This document shows, in pieces, positions 23,452-31,389 of a stretch of DNA of 53,064 bases. The notes beneath the pieces are model-generated. The model was not told the origin of the DNA, ran no database searches, and was given only the letters and a program-made list of their open reading frames with translations. Numbering within the stretch: position 1 is the stretch's first letter; every line of letters begins with the position of its first letter. Source of the stretch: a virus; the IMG/VR virus record IMGVR_UViG_3300025098_000064, positions 1-53,064 of that record. One strand, given 5' to 3'. The position numbers and the translations under genes were made by a program.

Positions 23452-25051
23452 ATGTATTCGACATGAATCTTGCCCGGTGTGTCCGAGTAGTGATGCCTTC
23501 GCTGTCTATTCTGATAATGGTGGCTACTGCTTCTCATGCGGATACTATCGGCGAGGTGACAGCGATGACAGTTTGCACAGTCAATTACACCACCAACAAA
23601 GTCATCAAATGCAGGCAACCGAAAGTTTTTCCTATCAAGGGGACTATGCGGGAATCAGAACCAGGAAACTCACAGAAGAAACCTGCCGGAAATTCAACGT
23701 CAAGGTTTCATCTGGACCTGTAGTCAGATTTCCTTACTATTCTGGTGGTCAGGTCGTTGCTTATAAAGAGCGCGATCAACAAAAGAACTTCACCTGGAAA
23801 GGTAAGAACGTAGACCAGCAGCTATTTGGTCAGCAGTTATTTGGTAGTGGCAAAACTATTGTCATTACTGAGGGCGAATTTGATTGTCTTTCAGTTTGGC
23901 AGGCCAGAAATAATTGGCCAGTGGTGAGCATCCCAAATGGTGCTCAGTCAGCCAAAAAAAGTTTGCAAGCCCAGCTGAAATTCCTTCTCGGATTTTCTGA
24001 AATTGTTCTCATGTTTGATGGGGACTCAGCAGGCCAACAGGCTATGGAGGAGTGCGTTGCGCTCTTTCCCTCTGATCAAGTTTTCATCGCAACTATTGCT
24101 GGTTATAAAGATGCCTCCGAGGCTCTTATGGCTGGTGATGGTGAGGCAATTCGCCAAGCTTATTACAACAAACGCTCCTATGTCCCGCAAGCAATCATCG
24201 ACGGTCGAGACCTTTTCGATCTCGTGTCTACGCCCCTCCATGGCCGCGATGCTGATTACCCTTACCCTTCTCTCAATACCATTACAGGTGGCCTTAGGCG
24301 TGGGGAGTTGGTTACCTACACAGCGGGAAGTGGGACGGGAAAAAGTACCGTATGTGGTGAAATCGCAGTCTCTTTGATTAATCAAAATCAAAAGGTTGGA
24401 TTTATCGCCTTAGAGGAAAGCGTTCAGCGCAGTGGCCTAAGACTCATGACTGTGGCTGCAAACAAACCATTACACCTTGACAATCAAATCGATGAACAGC
24501 ATTTCCGTAAAGCCTTCGATAGTACTCTCGGCTCTGGTCGGGTATTCATGCGGGATGGCTTCGGTAGTGTTGATCCTGACGCTCTGTTAAATGACATCCG
24601 CTTCCTTGTTAAGACAAACGGGGTTGAATGGGTCATTCTTGATCACCTCAGCATTTTGCTGTCAGGTAATGATTCACATGACGAGCGTAAAATGATCGAC
24701 ATTGTAATGACAAAGCTGAGATCATTTGTTCAGGAATGTAATATTGGGATGATATTAGTCTCTCATCTCAAACGTATCCAAGGTGACAAAGGTCATGAAG
24801 ACGGTGCGCGTGTATCTATGTCACAACTTCGCGGATCTGGATCAATAGCTCAACTAAGCGATCTTGTTATCGCCTTGGAACGGGACATAAGTAAGGGCGA
24901 CAATCGCTCAAAACTTGTCACCTTGAAAAACAGGTTTAATGGCCAGACAGGCCCGAGTGGAGACCTTGCTTATGACAAGGAGACAGGACGCCTCACAACC
25001 GCTTTATTCGACCCAATCGATTCCACTACCACAACCGACTATGAATTTTAG
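23426..25051 (+). CDS. bifunctional DNA primase-helicase (T7 gp4-like)
   Basis: The protein has 541 residues; T7 gp4 has 566. The N-terminal zinc site is C16-C19 and C35-C38. TOPRIM motifs are TEGEFDCLS and FDGDSAG. The helicase domain has Walker A AGSGTGKSTV, Walker B VEWVILDHLSIL, then VSHLKR and the arginine-containing SQLRGSGSIAQLSD. It unwinds DNA 5' to 3' and makes primers. Its last residues, DSTTTTDYEF, are encoded by a copy of the leader motif for the next gene. Confidence 0.96.
   Translation: MNSNYPQNECIRHESCPVCPSSDAFAVYSDNGGYCFSCGYYRRGDSDDSLHSQLHHQQSHQMQATESFSYQGDYAGIRTRKLTEETCRKFNVKVSSGPVVRFPYYSGGQVVAYKERDQQKNFTWKGKNVDQQLFGQQLFGSGKTIVITEGEFDCLSVWQARNNWPVVSIPNGAQSAKKSLQAQLKFLLGFSEIVLMFDGDSAGQQAMEECVALFPSDQVFIATIAGYKDASEALMAGDGEAIRQAYYNKRSYVPQAIIDGRDLFDLVSTPLHGRDADYPYPSLNTITGGLRRGELVTYTAGSGTGKSTVCGEIAVSLINQNQKVGFIALEESVQRSGLRLMTVAANKPLHLDNQIDEQHFRKAFDSTLGSGRVFMRDGFGSVDPDALLNDIRFLVKTNGVEWVILDHLSILLSGNDSHDERKMIDIVMTKLRSFVQECNIGMILVSHLKRIQGDKGHEDGARVSMSQLRGSGSIAQLSDLVIALERDISKGDNRSKLVTLKNRFNGQTGPSGDLAYDKETGRLTTALFDPIDSTTTTDYEF
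25021..25037 (+). promoter_or_regulatory. early leader motif, copy 9 (inside the helicase 3' end)
   Basis: TTCCACTACCACAACC, three bases before the ATG at 25041. It overlaps the helicase codons for STTTT. Confidence 0.5.
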
Positions 25052-25331
25052 AGCCGTTCTTTTCACCAAACAGGATTGCCTGCCCTGCATCACTACTAAA
25101 GATGCACTCAATAAAGTTTTGAAGCTCAACCCAGCTTGTGGTAACTACATTGCCACGTTGGAAAAAGAAAACCACTCTGCTCTTGTTGCAGCTTATGGGC
25201 TTGAGATGTATCCAACTCTCCTTGTTGTTGATGACAACGGGGAAGAGGTAGGCCGTTTTACTGGCGGCAAAAAAGTCCGCGAGTACCTCCCAGGAATCTT
25301 ATCCACCCTGCGAATACTGGAATGCGCTTAG
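25041..25331 (+). CDS. thioredoxin-like protein
   Basis: The protein has 96 residues from ATG 25041, right behind leader-motif copy 9. It has a thioredoxin fold: FTKQDCLPCITTKDAL with active site C13-L-P-C16 (host thioredoxins have CGPC), the cis-proline in EMYPTLLVVDDNG (P58), and GRFTGG. It overlaps the DNA polymerase start by ten bases. T7 polymerase recruits host thioredoxin as its processivity clamp, so a phage-encoded version directly before the polymerase suggests the same role; the alternative is electron donor to the ribonucleotide reductase. Confidence 0.85.
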   Translation: MNFRAVLFTKQDCLPCITTKDALNKVLKLNPACGNYIATLEKENHSALVAAYGLEMYPTLLVVDDNGEEVGRFTGGKKVREYLPGILSTLRILECA

Positions 25332-27088
25332 TAGCAGACATCGAGACCAATGGACTGCTCAGGCAAACCAATCCTGTCATTCATTGTTTGGTAACACAGG
25401 ACATCGATACCGGGGAAGTGATCCGGTATGACGATTCAGGTTCTTACCCCCCTATTAAACAAGGGCTAACCAATCTCATGGTGGCTGATGAAATATGGGG
25501 GCATAACTGGATTGGATTTGACCAGTCCTTTATCCGTGAGATCTATCCGTTCTACGAGCCCAAGGGCAAGACCTATGACACGCTCATTCTGTCTCGTTTG
25601 TTTTTCACTGATCTTCTTGATCGGGATTTTAGGCGCAAACCTGCCTTGATGCCTGCAAACCTGTATGGGCGTCATAGTTTAGAGAGCTGGGGGCATCGTC
25701 TATCTTGTCATAAATCTGAGTATGGCAAAACTCTAGAGAATGACTGGTCTATCTACACACCAGAGATGCTGGAATACTGCGTCCGAGACGTAGAAGTCAG
25801 CGTCAAGGTTGTAGAGATGTTCCTTCCCAAGATGGAACAGTACAAAGACTGCATCGCAACGGAGCACAAGGTTGCTGAGATTATGTCTTGGCAAGAATCT
25901 ATGGGTTGGCCATTTGATGTAGCTGCTGCTCATCAACTCGAAGGAAAGCTACGAACTGAACTCGACTCACTCTCAGACGAGATGAGATCAACATTCCTCT
26001 TTGTAAATGGTGGAGTGTTTACGCCTAAGCGCAATAACTCAACACAGGGTTATGTCGAAGGGGCGGCAATGTGCAAACTCAAAGAGTTCAGTCCTACAAG
26101 CCGTGACCATGTGGCGTGGGCTTTCGAGACCTTCCGAGGATGGACGCCTAAAGAACGTACAGATTCAGGTCGAGCCAAGATTGATGACAAGGTACTTAAA
26201 GAGATCGGTACGCCTGAAGCTCTTAAGTTTTCTCGCATCTTGGAACTACAGAAACACCTTGGACAACTGTCTGAAGGTAAGAACGCATGGCTCAAATTAG
26301 AAAACAATGGTCGATTACATCATTCCTGCATTCTTAATACTAATACGGGGCGAATGGCCCATATCCGTATTAATGCTGCCCAAGTCCCTAGTGCTCCTGA
26401 ATATCGATCCTTATTCGGTCCAGGTGAGGGAAGAGTTCAGGTCGCTGCTGACGCCTCTGGTTTGGAATTACGTTGTCTTGGTAGTTATCTTGCTGTCTTT
26501 GATGATTTTAAATTCTCGAAGGAAGTAGTCGAAGGTGACATTCATACAGCTCTGGCCAAGATCTATAAGACCACAAGATCGCTGGGCAAAAATGTAACTT
26601 ATGCGACGATCTATGGCGGGGGCAACATGAAGTTAGGTCTGACGGCTGGTGCTTCAAAAGAGAATGCAGCCAAGAGGGGTAAAGAGATTCGGAACAGTAT
26701 CTTGAAAAACCTTGATGGCTTTGCTGATCTCTCATCAGCTATAGCCGAGCGAGCCAAATCTGGTGTGCTCAAAGGTTTAGACGGAAGACCTATCCGTTTA
26801 CAAGGTAAGGCTCACGCTTCACTGAACTATTTACTTCAGAGTGCGGGCGCAATTATATGTAAATTGTGGCTTATTCGTACCCACGAGCTACTACAAGAGG
26901 CCGGGGTTGATTATTACCCATTGGGCTTCATTCATGATGAACAACAGCTCTCCGTCGCTCCTGGTGACGCTGAGAAGGCTGCATTTTGTCTAGTCGCGGC
27001 CATGAAGGACGTGCAACACCAACTAAACTTTAAATGTGAATTAGATGCAGAGTCTGTTATCGGCAACAATTGGGCGGAATGTCATTAG
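25322..27088 (+). CDS. family A DNA polymerase (T7 gp5-like)
   Basis: The protein has 588 residues; T7 gp5 has 704. The 3'-5' exonuclease begins with D6-x-E8 (VADIETNG). Polymerase motifs are A DASGLELRCLGSYL, B LGKNVTYATIYGGG and C GFIHDEQQLSV, plus LLQSAGAIICKLWLI. The thumb part that forms the thioredoxin-binding loop in T7 is present but shortened (VNGGVFTPKRNN ... FSPTSRDHVAW). The neighbouring phage thioredoxin may suit this shorter loop. The 3' end overlaps the next gene by 44 bases. Confidence 0.97.
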   Translation: MRLVADIETNGLLRQTNPVIHCLVTQDIDTGEVIRYDDSGSYPPIKQGLTNLMVADEIWGHNWIGFDQSFIREIYPFYEPKGKTYDTLILSRLFFTDLLDRDFRRKPALMPANLYGRHSLESWGHRLSCHKSEYGKTLENDWSIYTPEMLEYCVRDVEVSVKVVEMFLPKMEQYKDCIATEHKVAEIMSWQESMGWPFDVAAAHQLEGKLRTELDSLSDEMRSTFLFVNGGVFTPKRNNSTQGYVEGAAMCKLKEFSPTSRDHVAWAFETFRGWTPKERTDSGRAKIDDKVLKEIGTPEALKFSRILELQKHLGQLSEGKNAWLKLENNGRLHHSCILNTNTGRMAHIRINAAQVPSAPEYRSLFGPGEGRVQVAADASGLELRCLGSYLAVFDDFKFSKEVVEGDIHTALAKIYKTTRSLGKNVTYATIYGGGNMKLGLTAGASKENAAKRGKEIRNSILKNLDGFADLSSAIAERAKSGVLKGLDGRPIRLQGKAHASLNYLLQSAGAIICKLWLIRTHELLQEAGVDYYPLGFIHDEQQLSVAPGDAEKAAFCLVAAMKDVQHQLNFKCELDAESVIGNNWAECH

Positions 27089-27440
27089 CACTAAGCGTCT
27101 GGGTGATCTGGCTGAACAATGGGTATGTCTCTTAGCTGCCTGGAAAGGGGCTGAGGTCTTCCCAAACATTAACTCGACAGGGGCAACTGATCTACTGATG
27201 ATCATTGATGGTCGAACTATCCAGATCGACGTTAAATGTGATCAGATTCGTCATTCAACTGGTAGGTGGGTCAATACCCATAGCGGTTGTGTTTCTGCAC
27301 CTGTCTATCCCGTAGCTGTTACCCCTGGTGGTGACATTTGCTCTTGGACTGTCCGCTGGATCCAGGGCCGTGAACCTTCGGGCTTGTCCGATTTCTGGTC
27401 TAAAGATTACAGCCTCACTTCCACTACCACAGCCGAATGA
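27045..27440 (+). CDS. small PD-(D/E)XK-type nuclease-like protein
   Basis: The protein has 131 residues. The core reads RLGDLAEQWVCLLAAWKGAEVFP, then GATDLLMIIDGRTIQIDVKCDQ, with Asp in ATDLL and the D-x-K pair in IDVKC, the usual PD-(D/E)XK arrangement for resolvase or restriction-like folds. Its position between DNA polymerase and exonuclease suggests DNA processing. The ATG at 27045 overlaps the polymerase; no better start is seen. Its C terminus TSTTTAE is encoded by leader-motif copy 10. Confidence 0.65.
   Translation: MQSLLSATIGRNVISTKRLGDLAEQWVCLLAAWKGAEVFPNINSTGATDLLMIIDGRTIQIDVKCDQIRHSTGRWVNTHSGCVSAPVYPVAVTPGGDICSWTVRWIQGREPSGLSDFWSKDYSLTSTTTAE
27414..27432 (+). promoter_or_regulatory. 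early leader motif, copy 10 (inside the nuclease 3' end)
   Basis: CTCACTTCCACTACCACAG, four bases before the exonuclease ATG at 27437. Confidence 0.5.
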
Positions 27441-28162
27441 AAACAACGATTCTTCTTGATGCAGACTTCTTCTTCTATCGCGCCGCCTCTTCATCAGAAG
27501 ATGAACTTGACTTCTCCCATGATGTCACTGTTGTTGTCGGGTCTTTCTCCAAGGGAAAAAGCATTATTAATCGCGAGATTGAAAATCTCCTAACTCGCTT
27601 TGATACCGACAAGATTATTTTATTTTTCACAGCACCAGACAATTTCCGTAAGGATGTTGATCCTGAGTACAAAGGCAATCGGACTAAGCGAAAGCCTTGT
27701 GGATATAAAAAATTAGTTAATTGGGGCAAGGAAACTTGGCCCTCACAAACCTATCCCCGATTAGAAGCAGATGATGTTCTTGGCATTGTCGCCACGAATG
27801 GTTCAATTGACGACTTTGTTCTGGTCTCGCCAGATAAAGACATGCAGCAAATTCCTTGTCGACTTTATGATCTCAAAACCGAATACACACAGACTCCAGA
27901 AGCAGCTGAATACAAACTCTGGGAGCAGACGCTCACCGGGGATGCTACTGACGGCTACAAAGGTTGCATCGGCGTGGGGCCGAAACGTGCTGCGCAGATC
28001 CTCAAGAAAGCAAAAGGTAAGTACTGGGAAGTAGTTGTTGAAGCATTTAAGGAAGCAGGTCAAACAGAGGCAGACGCTCTCCGTAACTTGCAACTAGCTC
28101 GAATACTTCAAGCACAGGACTACGACACCAAAACACAAACACCAATTCTATTCACACCATGA
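27437..28162 (+). CDS. 5'-3' exonuclease (T7 gp6-like, flap nuclease family)
   Basis: The protein has 241 residues. The first metal-binding Asp is in ILLDADFFFYRAAS. The KGNRTKRKP segment and YPRLEADDVLGIVA with paired acidic residues follow, then VLVSPDKDMQQIP. A helix-hairpin-helix GCIGVGPKRAAQILKKA comes after GDATDGYKG. It removes RNA primers and degrades host DNA, and in T7 it supports recombination. Overlaps of four bases at both ends couple it to its neighbours. Confidence 0.93.
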   Translation: MKTTILLDADFFFYRAASSSEDELDFSHDVTVVVGSFSKGKSIINREIENLLTRFDTDKIILFFTAPDNFRKDVDPEYKGNRTKRKPCGYKKLVNWGKETWPSQTYPRLEADDVLGIVATNGSIDDFVLVSPDKDMQQIPCRLYDLKTEYTQTPEAAEYKLWEQTLTGDATDGYKGCIGVGPKRAAQILKKAKGKYWEVVVEAFKEAGQTEADALRNLQLARILQAQDYDTKTQTPILFTP

Positions 28163-28434
28163 ACAAAGGTCCTTCCTATTACCAGCGTGGAAACACAGAA
28201 GTCTGGGATTTTATCCGTGAACAGGAGCTGAACTATCACCTGGGATGTGCTGTCAAGTACATCGCTCGTGCAGGGCATAAGGAATCCAAAATTCAAGATC
28301 TCACCAAAGCTATCCACTACTTACAAAATGAACTGGAAAACACAATTGATGCGTCAAGCTCAAGAATTTCGTACGACGTTCAAAATAAAGAATACTACAT
28401 CGGCAAGGACGATTCAGAAATGTTTGATCGATGA
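28159..28434 (+). CDS. DUF3310 family protein
   Basis: The protein has 91 residues. The pattern SYYQRGNTEVWDFIREQ, then NYHLGCAVKYIARAGHKES and LTKAIHYLQNEL, matches DUF3310, a small helical family common in phages and sometimes called nucleotide-kinase-like. It lies between exonuclease and MazG, in the nucleotide metabolism cluster. Its last 107 bases overlap the MazG gene in another frame. Confidence 0.85.
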   Translation: MNKGPSYYQRGNTEVWDFIREQELNYHLGCAVKYIARAGHKESKIQDLTKAIHYLQNELENTIDASSSRISYDVQNKEYYIGKDDSEMFDR

Positions 28435-28687
28435 AGAGTGGTCTGAGTTTCATGAGGCTTATCACTTTAAATCTAAAGAATGTCAAGCTAAAGAGTTAGG
28501 TGATGTTGTCTTTACTTGTTATCAATATGCTTGTAATGAAGGTTGGGATCTTGATGAGATTATGGATCGTATTTATAAATCAAATATGTCCAAGCTCGAT
28601 GAGAACGGTGAGCCAATCTTTCGTGCAGACGGCAAAGTTCTTAAGTCACAGTTTTATTCCGAACCTATTTTAATTGATTTACTATGA
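28328..28687 (+). CDS. mazG: MazG-like nucleoside triphosphate pyrophosphohydrolase
   Basis: The protein has 119 residues from ATG 28328. The all-alpha NTP pyrophosphatase motif is seen as IDEEWSEFHEA (E36, E37, E40) and AKELGDVVFTCYQYA (E56, D59), followed by IYKSNMSKLDENGEPIF, typical of phage MazG. Cyanophage MazG was proposed to act on host nucleotide or alarmone pools; dGTP/dCTP hydrolysis is an alternative. It overlaps DUF3310 and is coupled to nrdA by four bases. Confidence 0.88.
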   Translation: MNWKTQLMRQAQEFRTTFKIKNTTSARTIQKCLIDEEWSEFHEAYHFKSKECQAKELGDVVFTCYQYACNEGWDLDEIMDRIYKSNMSKLDENGEPIFRADGKVLKSQFYSEPILIDLL

Positions 28688-30057
28688 AAAAAGACTACAT
28701 CGCTCGCACAGGTCGAGTGCGTTCATGGATGGACAATCCAGATTCAAAATTACCGGTGAGCTGCACGGTTTACATCTGCGAAGACGCAATGGAGGGAAGA
28801 AATGGAATTGAGAGCAGCTGGCGCTACGTTAGCCATGCCTTACGGAATGCGGCAGGAGTCGCTGTCCATTTATCTAAACTCCGTCCAAGGGGTACAGAGA
28901 ATGGAAAGGGTCTCGTCTCTTCAGGCCCAGTGTCGTTTGCAAGGATTTACTCTGGACTTAACGAAACTCTAAGAAGGGGTGGGCACTACAAAAATGGTGC
29001 TTGTGTTTGCGTACTAGATCTCAATCATGATGATGTAGAAGAGTTTATTGATGCAACTCGGGCTGAGCTCCCTTGGATCAAAAAGTGTCTGCAAGTTACG
29101 CCTGAATGGTGGGAACAAACATCAGTAAATTTGAAGGAAAAAATTCTTCAGGCACTTAAGGCTGGAGATGTCTGGCTAACTAAAGTTAAGTACGACCAGA
29201 AAGGTAATCGTGTTTTTTCTAATGTTTGCCAGGAGATCTTCTTGCCTCACAGAGGTAGTTGTTTGCTTACCCATGTAAATCTTGGGGCCTGTGATATCGA
29301 TGACTTATATGATGCCTTTTATGAAGGGATGCTTGAACTGTGTAACTTGCATCCTACTACCGGTGTCGGTGAGACAGGGGAGTATCTCGATCCATCAGAA
29401 GATAAACAGGTCGGTCTGGGGATGCTTGGACTTGCCAATTTCCTTTCCATTCATGGAGTAAGTTATGCCGCTTTTGGTGAAGCACTCACACTCGTTGACG
29501 ATGAATCAGCTGCCTGGACTCCAGCGCTTTGTATTGCTCGTAGTCTGCGGAGTGCTATTAACAATGCAGCTAATGTTGCTCGTGCTCATGGCATGGACAG
29601 AGCATTTACAATCGCGCCTACAGCATCATGTTCATACCAATACGTTGACCTTAAAGGAAATACAACAGCACCTGAGATCGCCCCACCCATCAGCAGAAAT
29701 GTAGATCGCGACTCAGGCACCTTCGGTGTCCAGAGCTTCTCATATGGGGATTGCGAAATCGCCAGTGAAGTCGGGTGGGAAAATTACAAGGCAGTTGCAA
29801 ACGGCATCTGCCAATTACTTGAAAATACAGGAATGTTCCATGGCTATTCATATAACCATTGGAGCGATTTCGTCACCTACGACGAGGAATTTATTCAGGA
29901 CTGGTTTAACAGTCCGCAGACATCACTCTATTACGCACTACAAGTCAGCCCAGATACATTGAGGAAAGACGACGTGAGTTCGATTATGGATGAGGACTAC
30001 GCAAATATCTTTGATTTTTCTGATGACAACGACTTCTGCTCCAGCTGCGCTGAGTAG
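28684..30057 (+). CDS. nrdA: ribonucleotide reductase alpha subunit, short cyanophage class I type
   Basis: The protein has 457 residues, much shorter than cellular NrdA because the N-terminal regulatory cone and part of the barrel surroundings are missing. Visible parts are LPVSCTVYIC (redox Cys), the catalytic NVCQEI (N-x-C-x-E), the NLGACDIDD region, FTIAPTASCSYQY, YNHWSDFVTYDEEF, and a C-terminal C-x-x-C in FCSSCAE for thioredoxin contact. It reduces ribonucleotides to deoxyribonucleotides. Such proteins were once called class II in cyanophages, but the adjacent beta subunit shows class I. Confidence 0.9.
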   Translation: MKKDYIARTGRVRSWMDNPDSKLPVSCTVYICEDAMEGRNGIESSWRYVSHALRNAAGVAVHLSKLRPRGTENGKGLVSSGPVSFARIYSGLNETLRRGGHYKNGACVCVLDLNHDDVEEFIDATRAELPWIKKCLQVTPEWWEQTSVNLKEKILQALKAGDVWLTKVKYDQKGNRVFSNVCQEIFLPHRGSCLLTHVNLGACDIDDLYDAFYEGMLELCNLHPTTGVGETGEYLDPSEDKQVGLGMLGLANFLSIHGVSYAAFGEALTLVDDESAAWTPALCIARSLRSAINNAANVARAHGMDRAFTIAPTASCSYQYVDLKGNTTAPEIAPPISRNVDRDSGTFGVQSFSYGDCEIASEVGWENYKAVANGICQLLENTGMFHGYSYNHWSDFVTYDEEFIQDWFNSPQTSLYYALQVSPDTLRKDDVSSIMDEDYANIFDFSDDNDFCSSCAE

Positions 30058-30769
30058 CTATACAAAAATCCTAAACCGTAAACGCTCTTGGACTCCTGTT
30101 CAGGGAGAGAAGGGGGTACTTGTAGAGGGCTCAGAGGCCACTCTAAAAAGATGTCTAGCCCTACGCACATTAGAGCTTCCCGTTAAGGAGATGCTCTCCC
30201 AAGGCTTAGAGAAAGACCTGCCAAATGACCCCGGAGTTATCCCTGCACTTCAATCAAACATGTTGGATGAAGACAAGCATGATCTTGGTTTGTCGTTTGT
30301 CGTTCGTGCTCATGGTGTGGATGCATCCGCAGAGCGAGAAGCCCAGGCAATTCGTAAGGCTTGGCTTGCTGCACCCGAGCACCCAATCCTTAAAACAGCG
30401 ATCCTAGAAAGGTCAGTTTTCTTTGTACTTCTACCGTTCTTTAGATTTAACGGAGACATGATGATTAGAAGTCTTGCTAGCGATATTAGCCGAGACGAAC
30501 AAACCCATGTTGCTCTCCATGGAATGGTTGCACACGATCTTGGTCTCTCATCAACTGAAGGGCTAAACAAACTACGAAAGGCAACAGTCTTGTGGGCAAT
30601 GGATCTACTAGGTACAAACGAAAACAAGTATCTTGACAAAGACTTTTGGCTTAAGCAGTCAGATAGTCTTTACTCAAGAGGGAAGGCAGAAGGCTTGGCT
30701 GACACACAGCGATCCAGAATGCCAGCGTTTTTTGAGACCTCGAATATTAATTTACCGCAGTATGGATGA
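30023..30769 (+). CDS. nrdB: ribonucleotide reductase beta subunit lacking the radical tyrosine
   Basis: The protein has 248 residues from ATG 30023, overlapping the nrdA end by 35 bases. Ferritin-like helices carry metal ligands: E83-D-K-H86 (MLDEDKHDLGLSF), ILERSVFF with a Glu near 129, and DISRDEQTHVALH with E159 and H162. The position of the classical radical Tyr, four after His86, is Leu90. This fits class I enzymes that use a metal-based oxidant instead of a tyrosyl radical (subclass Ic/Id-like). It pairs with NrdA. Confidence 0.88.
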   Translation: MTTTSAPAALSSYTKILNRKRSWTPVQGEKGVLVEGSEATLKRCLALRTLELPVKEMLSQGLEKDLPNDPGVIPALQSNMLDEDKHDLGLSFVVRAHGVDASAEREAQAIRKAWLAAPEHPILKTAILERSVFFVLLPFFRFNGDMMIRSLASDISRDEQTHVALHGMVAHDLGLSSTEGLNKLRKATVLWAMDLLGTNENKYLDKDFWLKQSDSLYSRGKAEGLADTQRSRMPAFFETSNINLPQYG

Positions 30770-30914
30770 CACCAGTACTAAGGCTCTCTTGAGAGTCTTG
30801 GAGGAAGCATTTCCAGCAACAAATCCAATACCAACAAATACTTACGAATACATTATGTATCGCGCCGGTCAACGGGCGGTCATTGATTACATCTATCAAC
30901 TAATTGAGGAATAG
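30762..30914 (+). CDS. 50-residue hypothetical protein
   Basis: ATG 30762 overlaps the nrdB stop by eight bases; the longer frame from 30633 lies within nrdB and is rejected. It reads MDDTSTKALLRVLEEAFPAT, then YEYIMYRAGQRAVIDYIYQLIEE. It is helical. This YxYxxYxxGxRxVIxxI pattern occurs in small phage proteins near the connector; no known role. Confidence 0.6.
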   Translation: MDDTSTKALLRVLEEAFPATNPIPTNTYEYIMYRAGQRAVIDYIYQLIEE

Positions 30915-30917
30915 CTT

Positions 30918-31388
30918 ATGTGTGGCGGCGGCGGCGGCGGCGGCGGTGAGTCCAAAAGGGACAAACAAGAACGCAAGGAACGTGAAAGAGAGATGGATAT
31001 GCGGTATAGACGAGACCGCCAAAAAGCGGCTGAAGACCAAGCAAGAATGGAGCAACAGCAGAGAGACTTTGCTACTGAGCAAGCACGTATTGCAGCAATA
31101 CCTCCAGTCCAAGCTCGTCAAAATATGTTTTACAGTGTGCCTGAGCCCGGTGCTCCTGGTGATGCTGTAGCACCAATGAATCCTGGAACGGGTGTCAATG
31201 AGACATTTGATTTGTCAGTTGCACCTCCTACGTTGGTTAATAACAATGTAAAGCCTACGATTAAGACCAATGCAGTTGCCAGTAAGAAAAAGGCATCTAA
31301 AGGTTCTAAATTGACAATTGACAAAAATAGTTCTATCGGCTCTGGCAAAGGTAAGAGTTCTTCAACAGGCTTAAATATCCCTACTTAA
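30918..31388 (+). CDS. glycine-start structural-type protein upstream of the portal
   Basis: The protein has 156 residues. It opens with MCGGGGGGGGE, encoded by a GGC microsatellite, followed by a charged helix (RDKQERKEREREMDMRYRRD) and a low-complexity C-terminal half. Proteins starting MCGGG lie next to the portal gene in many podoviruses and are probably virion parts of the T7 gp6.7/7.3 kind. The single Cys at position 2 is notable. Function inferred from place. Confidence 0.65.
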   Translation: MCGGGGGGGGESKRDKQERKEREREMDMRYRRDRQKAAEDQARMEQQQRDFATEQARIAAIPPVQARQNMFYSVPEPGAPGDAVAPMNPGTGVNETFDLSVAPPTLVNNNVKPTIKTNAVASKKKASKGSKLTIDKNSSIGSGKGKSSSTGLNIPT

Positions 31389-31389
31389 T

